A DNA stretch of 11,664 nt, taken from Arcobacter sp. UBA7394. GTDB lineage: Bacteria; Campylobacterota; Campylobacteria; Campylobacterales; Arcobacteraceae. The notes under the pieces were generated by a model. It was not told where the DNA came from. It saw only the letters and a program-made list of their open reading frames with translations, and made no database searches. The first letter of the stretch is position 1; the number at the start of each line of letters is the position of its first letter. A program made the position numbers and the translations under genes. Shown here in pieces: positions 7,341-11,664 of this stretch. The stretch lies in NCBI GenBank assembly GCA_002470185.1, contig DKNG01000029.1, positions 259 through 11,922 on the forward strand, read 5' to 3'.

Positions 7341-8408
7341 TTACTTGTTAATGTAGTTAGCTATTACGTCACCCATTTCAGCAGTAGTTACAATTTCTTT
7401 AGCATCATAAGCTGCTAAATCTTTTGTTCTATAACCGTCTTTAAGAACGTTTTTAATTGCCGCTTCAATCATATCCGCAGCTTTATCTTCACCAAGTGAA
7501 TATCTTAACATCATTGCAGCAGATTCAATTGTTGCAATTGGGTTAGCGATACCTTGTCCAGCAATATCAGGAGCAGAACCATGAATTGGTTCATAAACAG
7601 CAGTTTTATCTCCAGTTGAAGCTGATGGTAATAATCCAATAGAACCAACAACCATAGAAGCAGTATCAGATAAGATATCACCAAAAATATTTCCAGTTAC
7701 AATAACATCAAATTGTTTTGGGTTTCTTACTAATTGCATTGCAGCATTATCAACATACATGTGAGATAATTCAACTTGAGGATAGTCTTTTGCAACTTCT
7801 TCAATTGTATCTCTCCATAATTGAGATACTTCAAGTACGTTTGCTTTATCAACAGAACAAACTCTTTTATCTCTTTTCATTGCAAATTCAAAAGCTTGTT
7901 TACCAATTCTGATAATTTCGTCTTTAGTATATACCATAGTATTATATGCTCTATCACCATCGTTAGCTCTTGGTTGACCAAAATAGATACCACCAATTAA
8001 TTCTCTAACAACCATAATGTCACAACCTTGAATAACTTCAGGTTTTAAAGTAGATGCATTTACTAACTCGTCATAAACAATCGCAGGTCTTAAGTTAGCG
8101 TATACACCTAATTCAGCTCTTAATTTTAAAAGCCCAGATTCAGGTCTTAACTCTCTTGGTAATGTATCCCATTTTTCTCCACCAATAGCTCCAAATAAAC
8201 AAGCATCAGAGTTTAAAACTCCTGTTACTGTTTCATCAGGTAAAGGAACACCAGTTTCCTCATAGGCACATCCACCCATTAAATATTCTTTATAGTCTAA
8301 TGTGAAATCACAAGCACCAGATACTGCATCTAAAACTTTAATAGCTTCATCAACAATCTCAGGACCAATTCCGTCACCTTTAATTAAAGAGATATTATAT
8401 CTTTTCAT
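7341..8408 (-). CDS. leuB: 3-isopropylmalate dehydrogenase
   Basis: Third step of leucine synthesis: NAD+-dependent oxidative decarboxylation of 3-isopropylmalate to 2-ketoisocaproate, cytoplasmic. The 355 residues show GDGIGPEI (11-18), substrate arginines Arg97, Arg107 and Arg135, Tyr142 and Lys188 (DKAN), and metal-binding Asp220, Asp244 and Asp248 in [10 protein letters not shown]. All are offset by exactly 3 from the Thermus numbering I remember, so the active site is intact, and length is normal. The ATG overlaps the leuD stop by one base (TAATG), with an AAGGAAAG site inside the end of leuD; translation is therefore probably coupled and the two products made in step. A hairpin follows the stop. 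Confidence 0.97.
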   Translation of the reverse strand: MKRYNISLIKGDGIGPEIVDEAIKVLDAVSGACDFTLDYKEYLMGGCAYEETGVPLPDETVTGVLNSDACLFGAIGGEKWDTLPRELRPESGLLKLRAELGVYANLRPAIVYDELVNASTLKPEVIQGCDIMVVRELIGGIYFGQPRANDGDRAYNTMVYTKDEIIRIGKQAFEFAMKRDKRVCSVDKANVLEVSQLWRDTIEEVAKDYPQVELSHMYVDNAAMQLVRNPKQFDVIVTGNIFGDILSDTASMVVGSIGLLPSASTGDKTAVYEPIHGSAPDIAGQGIANPIATIESAAMMLRYSLGEDKAADMIEAAIKNVLKDGYRTKDLAAYDAKEIVTTAEMGDVIANYINK

Positions 8409-8914
8409 TATTTACTTTCCTTTTCAGCTGCTTCTTTTTTTGCATAATTTATTAATCCACCAGCAGCAATTAATTCTTGCATAAAGTCTGGTATTGCAGT
8501 AAAATCATAAGATTTATTAGTAGTATTATTAATAACTTTACCATTATCTAAATCAATAGAAATTTCTTCACCCTCTTTAATTTCTAAAGATTCAGGTAAT
8601 TCAAAAATAGGTAAACCCATGTTAAATGCATTTCTATAAAAGATTCTTGCAAATGAAGGAGCAACAACAGCTGCTACACCTGCTGCTTTTAAAGCAATAG
8701 GAGCATGTTCTCTTGAAGAACCACAACCAAAGTTTTCTCCTGCAACAATAATGTCACCTTTTTGTAACTTATTAGGGAACTCAGGGTCCGCATCTTCCAT
8801 AACATATTTAGCTAAATGCTCAGGGTCTGAGCTATTTAAATATCTTGCAGCGATGATAACATCAGTATCAATGTTTGCACCAAAATTCCATACTTTTCCA
8901 GTAATTTTATTCAT
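8408..8914 (-). CDS. leuD: 3-isopropylmalate dehydratase small subunit
   Basis: Small subunit of isopropylmalate isomerase; with the Fe-S subunit LeuC it converts 2- to 3-isopropylmalate. The 168-residue product is the short swivelling-domain form rather than the ~200-residue E. coli form. It has [15 protein letters not shown] near the start and the substrate loop [14 protein letters not shown] (59-72). AAGGA lies 8 nt before the ATG. No leuC or leuA lies in the window, and rpoD is divergent upstream, so the partner subunit must be encoded elsewhere. The short LeuD form is shared with homoaconitase and citramalate-pathway homologues, but the tight link to leuB favours leucine synthesis. Confidence 0.95.
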   Translation of the reverse strand: MNKITGKVWNFGANIDTDVIIAARYLNSSDPEHLAKYVMEDADPEFPNKLQKGDIIVAGENFGCGSSREHAPIALKAAGVAAVVAPSFARIFYRNAFNMGLPIFELPESLEIKEGEEISIDLDNGKVINNTTNKSYDFTAIPDFMQELIAAGGLINYAKKEAAEKESK

Positions 8915-9049
8915 ATTTTGTATCCTTGTATTTAGTGAAATCTTAGTGTTCCCTAAATATAAATATTTTCAAAAGAGATATTTTAGCTAAAAATTTAGTA
9001 ATATTTGATTAAATATACTTTTTTTAATCATTACCTTAAGTAATCTGGG
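8915..9049. promoter_or_regulatory. Divergent leuD/rpoD intergenic region with leuD promoter candidates
   Basis: Very AT-rich. Minus-strand -10 candidates for leuD are TAAAAT (8985-8980), which lies in a perfect 12-bp palindrome TTTTAGCTAAAA (8981-8992), and TATATT (8961-8956). I cannot choose between them. No attenuator-like leader peptide with leucine codons was seen. Confidence 0.35.
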
Positions 9050-9055
9050 TATAAT
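9050..9055 (+). promoter_or_regulatory. Candidate -10 box of the rpoD promoter
   Basis: Perfect TATAAT preceded by a run of seven or more T residues at about 9019-9025 and no clear -35. It gives a leader of about 27 nt that contains the AGAGAGGA ribosome binding site. An rpoD promoter read by RpoD itself would be the usual arrangement. Confidence 0.6.
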
Positions 9056-9088
9056 ATCAACCTATCTTAAAGAGAGGATTTCCCGTCA

Positions 9089-10936
9089 ATGAGCGTAAAA
9101 GATTTAAATAAAGCAATTGAACAAACAGTTAAAGAATACAAAGACTCTATATTAACTTTTGAAAAAATTATTAAAATCTTTCCTAAAGCTCCTTCAGCTG
9201 CAAACGTAAAAAAATTCATAGCATTAATTCAACTATATAATGTAACAGTTATTAGTTCGCAAGAACAAGCTAAAAGAATGAATGCTGAAGAAGCAAAAAA
9301 GAAAAGAGAATTAAGAGAAAAGTTAATTGAGAATGAAGATGATGTATTTGATCTTCTGAAAAATAAGGAATTATTAGAGTGGTCTAGATCCGATTCTCCT
9401 GTAAGAATGTATTTAAGAGAGATGGGACAAATCCCTCTACTTACAAAAGAAGAAGAGATTGAAATTTCTAAAAAAATTGAAATGGGTGAAGATGTAATTC
9501 TTGATGCCATTTGTTATGTACCATATCTAATTGACTTCATTTTAGAATACAAAGAACCGTTAGTAAATAGAGAAAGAAAAGTAAAAGAACTTTTCAGAAA
9601 CTTTGACGATGAAGATTCTGATGATTCTGATGAGCCAGAAGTAGAAGCTGCTGGTGATGACGATGAAGTAAATGGAAAAAAACAAAAGAAACTTGATAAA
9701 AGAGCTCATACAATTATTGAGTCATTCAAAGTTCTTGAAAAAGCAAAAAAAGATTGGCTTAAATTCTTAGCAAAAGAAGCAGCTAAATCTGAAGATGAAG
9801 TACACCAAATGCAACACAACTTAGCAATTGCATTCAAAAAGAAAATTTTAAAAGAGGCTCTATTAGATTTAGGACCAACTTCAAAATTAATTTCTGAAAT
9901 TGTAAAAGCTATGGAAACTGCATTAAAATCTGATACAGGTTTTGATTCTGAGCTTAAAAGATTAGAATATAGATTACCATTATTTAATGATACTCTATTA
10001 CAAAATCACCAAAAAATTCTTGATAATATTGTAAATTTATCAAAAGTTCAAATTACTTCTATGGTTCCTGAAGCAACTATGGTTTCTACTTATATGGAAA
10101 TCAAAAAACTGTTCCAAACAGCAGAAGCTTCTAAAGATGGTTTCGATTTAGAGCCTGAAGAGTTAAAAGATGTATTAGAACAAATTAAAAGAGGTAAGCA
10201 AATTACTGATAAAGCTAAGACTAGAATGGCTAAATCAAACCTTAGACTTGTTGTATCTATTGCAAAAAGATATACAAATAGAGGTTTACCATTCCTAGAC
10301 TTAATTCAAGAAGGTAATATTGGTCTTATGAAAGCTGTTGATAAATTTGAGTATAAAAAGGGATATAAATTCTCTACTTATGCAACATGGTGGATTAGAC
10401 AAGCTATTTCAAGAGCAATTGCAGACCAAGCTAGAACTATTAGAATTCCAATTCACATGATTGAGACGATTAACAGAATCAACAAAATCATTAGAAAGGG
10501 AATCCAAGAAAATGGTAAAGAGCCAGATGTAGATGAGATCGCAAAAGAAGTAGGACTTGCAGTTGATAAGGTAAAACAAGTAATTAAAATTACTAAAGAG
10601 CCTGTATCACTTGAAGCACCTATTGGATCTGATGATGATGGTAAATTTGGAGATTTCGTACCTGATGAAAAGGCACCAACTCCAGTTGATAACATCATGA
10701 AAGAAGATTTACAAGGACAAATTGACCAAATTCTTGCTCAGTTAAATGAGAGAGAACAAGCGGTTGTTAGAATGAGATTTGGACTAATGAATGATGCTTC
10801 TGATAGAACACTTGAAGAGATTGGTAAAGAGCTTTCTGTAACAAGAGAAAGAGTTAGACAAATCGAATCTAGTGCTATTAAGAAACTAAAGCATCCTAAA
10901 GTTGGTAAAAACCTTAAAAACTACGTAGAAAGTTAA
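9089..10936 (+). CDS. rpoD: RNA polymerase primary sigma factor (sigma-70)
   Basis: Housekeeping sigma factor that directs RNA polymerase to most promoters. The 615 residues contain a divergent region 1.1 (about 19-60, [10 protein letters not shown]), region 1.2 (about 101-131, [22 protein letters not shown]), and a non-conserved insert (about 140-375) with an acidic run near 172-194. Region 2 (about 380-455) has [29 protein letters not shown] and [14 protein letters not shown] for -10 recognition and melting, region 3 is at about 457-535, and region 4 (about 550-613) has the helix-turn-helix [20 protein letters not shown]. The presence of regions 1.1 and 1.2 and the insert marks it as the primary sigma. 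AGGA sits 10 nt before the ATG, slightly long. A 226-residue protein gene follows after 4 bp. Confidence 0.98.
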   Translation: MSVKDLNKAIEQTVKEYKDSILTFEKIIKIFPKAPSAANVKKFIALIQLYNVTVISSQEQAKRMNAEEAKKKRELREKLIENEDDVFDLLKNKELLEWSRSDSPVRMYLREMGQIPLLTKEEEIEISKKIEMGEDVILDAICYVPYLIDFILEYKEPLVNRERKVKELFRNFDDEDSDDSDEPEVEAAGDDDEVNGKKQKKLDKRAHTIIESFKVLEKAKKDWLKFLAKEAAKSEDEVHQMQHNLAIAFKKKILKEALLDLGPTSKLISEIVKAMETALKSDTGFDSELKRLEYRLPLFNDTLLQNHQKILDNIVNLSKVQITSMVPEATMVSTYMEIKKLFQTAEASKDGFDLEPEELKDVLEQIKRGKQITDKAKTRMAKSNLRLVVSIAKRYTNRGLPFLDLIQEGNIGLMKAVDKFEYKKGYKFSTYATWWIRQAISRAIADQARTIRIPIHMIETINRINKIIRKGIQENGKEPDVDEIAKEVGLAVDKVKQVIKITKEPVSLEAPIGSDDDGKFGDFVPDEKAPTPVDNIMKEDLQGQIDQILAQLNEREQAVVRMRFGLMNDASDRTLEEIGKELSVTRERVRQIESSAIKKLKHPKVGKNLKNYVES

Positions 10937-10940
10937 TAAC

Positions 10941-11621
10941 ATGAGCTTCTTTGAAGAATGGGTTGAACTTGATTTAAACCCTGTAATATCTTTTAGCTCT
11001 AATGCTAAGATAACTTATTCAAATAGTGAAGCTCAGTTTTTGTTAAGTCGAATTAAGCAAAAAGAGCTTTTCGAGTTAGCATTAAAACACGCTCCAAAAT
11101 CTTTTGGGGCGGAAACTTCATATATTGATCTAACTATTAAAAACTACACATTTTATGCTATCACTGTTAAATATGAAAATGAAGATGAAATTCATATGAA
11201 ACTTTATAAAAGTGCAATGGTTAAAAAAGAATCAAAACTTAATATCCAAAATGTAAATAATACTAATATTTTTACACTACTTGATTTAGCAATTTCTTCA
11301 AACAAAATCAAAAATGATATTAATTATATTAAAAACTATGACCCTTCTATTCCTGATTTTAAATTAGATGCAAGTTCATTTATAAAAACATTAGGACAGA
11401 TATTTGAAGCCTTTAATGATGCTAGTACAATCAATTGTTCTATTATGCTAAAGATTGGTGAATATATTAGAATTGAGGGAAAGAAGTACTCTTTAATTAC
11501 TGTAGAAATAACATCAGATAAAACAAGTAATTTATCATCTGTACAACATCGAGATGATACCTCATTTATTTTATCATGTGAAGATAATAAAGCGACAATT
11601 GACTTGCCACTTCTTATCTGA
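10941..11621 (+). CDS. Unrecognised protein, weakly PAS- and kinase-like, coupled to rpoD
   Basis: I do not recognise this 226-residue protein with confidence. It starts 4 bp after the rpoD stop, with only a weak AGAAAG as ribosome binding site, so it is probably translated from the rpoD mRNA by ribosomes that have just ended rpoD. No signal peptide or membrane segment is visible. Residues about 10-90 (DLNPVISFSSNAKITYSNSE, then KELFELAL and a beta-rich stretch) resemble a PAS domain. Residues about 138-226 (PDFKLDASSFIKTLGQIFEA, later beta strands and an ending IDLPLLI) recall the ATP-binding half of a histidine kinase, but the Asn of the N box and the glycine-rich G boxes are absent, and there is no clear phospho-accepting His region. 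If the resemblance is real it would be a degenerate sensor unable to use ATP. The alternative is a lineage-specific protein of unrelated fold. Confidence 0.85.
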   Translation: MSFFEEWVELDLNPVISFSSNAKITYSNSEAQFLLSRIKQKELFELALKHAPKSFGAETSYIDLTIKNYTFYAITVKYENEDEIHMKLYKSAMVKKESKLNIQNVNNTNIFTLLDLAISSNKIKNDINYIKNYDPSIPDFKLDASSFIKTLGQIFEAFNDASTINCSIMLKIGEYIRIEGKKYSLITVEITSDKTSNLSSVQHRDDTSFILSCEDNKATIDLPLLI

Positions 11622-11633
11622 TTTGATAGTTTT

Positions 11634-11656
11634 AAAGCTTTTTAAATAAAAGCTTT
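11634..11656 (+). terminator. Possible terminator hairpin after the rpoD unit
   Basis: A perfect 9-bp stem AAAGCTTTT/AAAAGCTTT (11634-11642 with 11648-11656) around a 5-nt loop, 13 bp past the stop codon. No U-run follows in the few bases before the window ends, so termination is uncertain. Confidence 0.45.
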
Positions 11657-11664
11657 GAAGCTAA

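Noticed and set aside
8981..8992. 12-bp palindrome TTTTAGCTAAAA as a regulator operator
   Set aside because: Short A/T palindromes are frequent in such DNA, and only one copy is seen. It is noted in the intergenic entry but not claimed as an operator.
9229..9510. 93-residue antisense frame within rpoD, and a second one at 10453-10698
   Set aside because: Mirror images of conserved sigma-factor coding sequence with no ribosome binding site.

Overview
The window looks like a core, conserved stretch of an AT-rich chromosome from the Campylobacterota (former Epsilonproteobacteria), most likely an Arcobacter-type genus. The reasons are the very A/T-biased codon use (AGA, TTA, AAA), the gatA-guaB pair, a 615-residue RpoD with an acidic linker between regions 1.2 and 2, and promoters that show a good -10 box with T-rich upstream DNA and no clear -35 box. 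The lineage call rests on recognising proteins and gene order, not on a database search.

Layout, left to right. Positions 1-2463 hold a minus-strand pair, gatA (amidotransferase subunit A, TTG start) followed by guaB (IMP dehydrogenase, 3' end cut by the window edge). A hairpin terminator at 2615-2649 closes the next unit, a minus-strand alpha-type ribosomal operon read rpmJ-rpsM-rpsK-rpsD-rpoA-rplQ (5587 down to 2676). rpmJ is only 37 codons. The operon is preceded by a leader of 150-220 nt that is richer in G+C than its surroundings and can form two nested hairpins.

A short plus-strand HIT-family gene (5904-6266) is divergent from the ribosomal operon and convergent with a minus-strand DHH-family phosphoesterase gene (6277-7203). 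Their stop codons sit inside one perfect 28-bp palindrome. Next comes a minus-strand leuD-leuB pair (8914 down to 7341) overlapping by one base, with no leuA or leuC nearby. Divergent from it is rpoD (9089-10936), followed 4 bp later by an unrecognised 226-residue protein (10941-11621) that faintly resembles a PAS domain plus a degenerate histidine-kinase ATPase fold.

How it works together: most of the window is basic information processing (ribosomal proteins, RNA polymerase alpha, the primary sigma factor, tRNA-dependent amidation) with GMP and leucine biosynthesis. I see no mobile element, CRISPR array, defence system, tRNA or rRNA. The points worth a second look are regulatory or small-scale: the structured rpmJ leader with a 3-codon upstream ORF, a 17-nt sequence repeated exactly just upstream of both the rpmJ and rpsM ribosome binding sites, stop codons built into Shine-Dalgarno sequences inside the ribosomal operon, the shared palindromic terminator, and the sensor-like gene coupled to rpoD.
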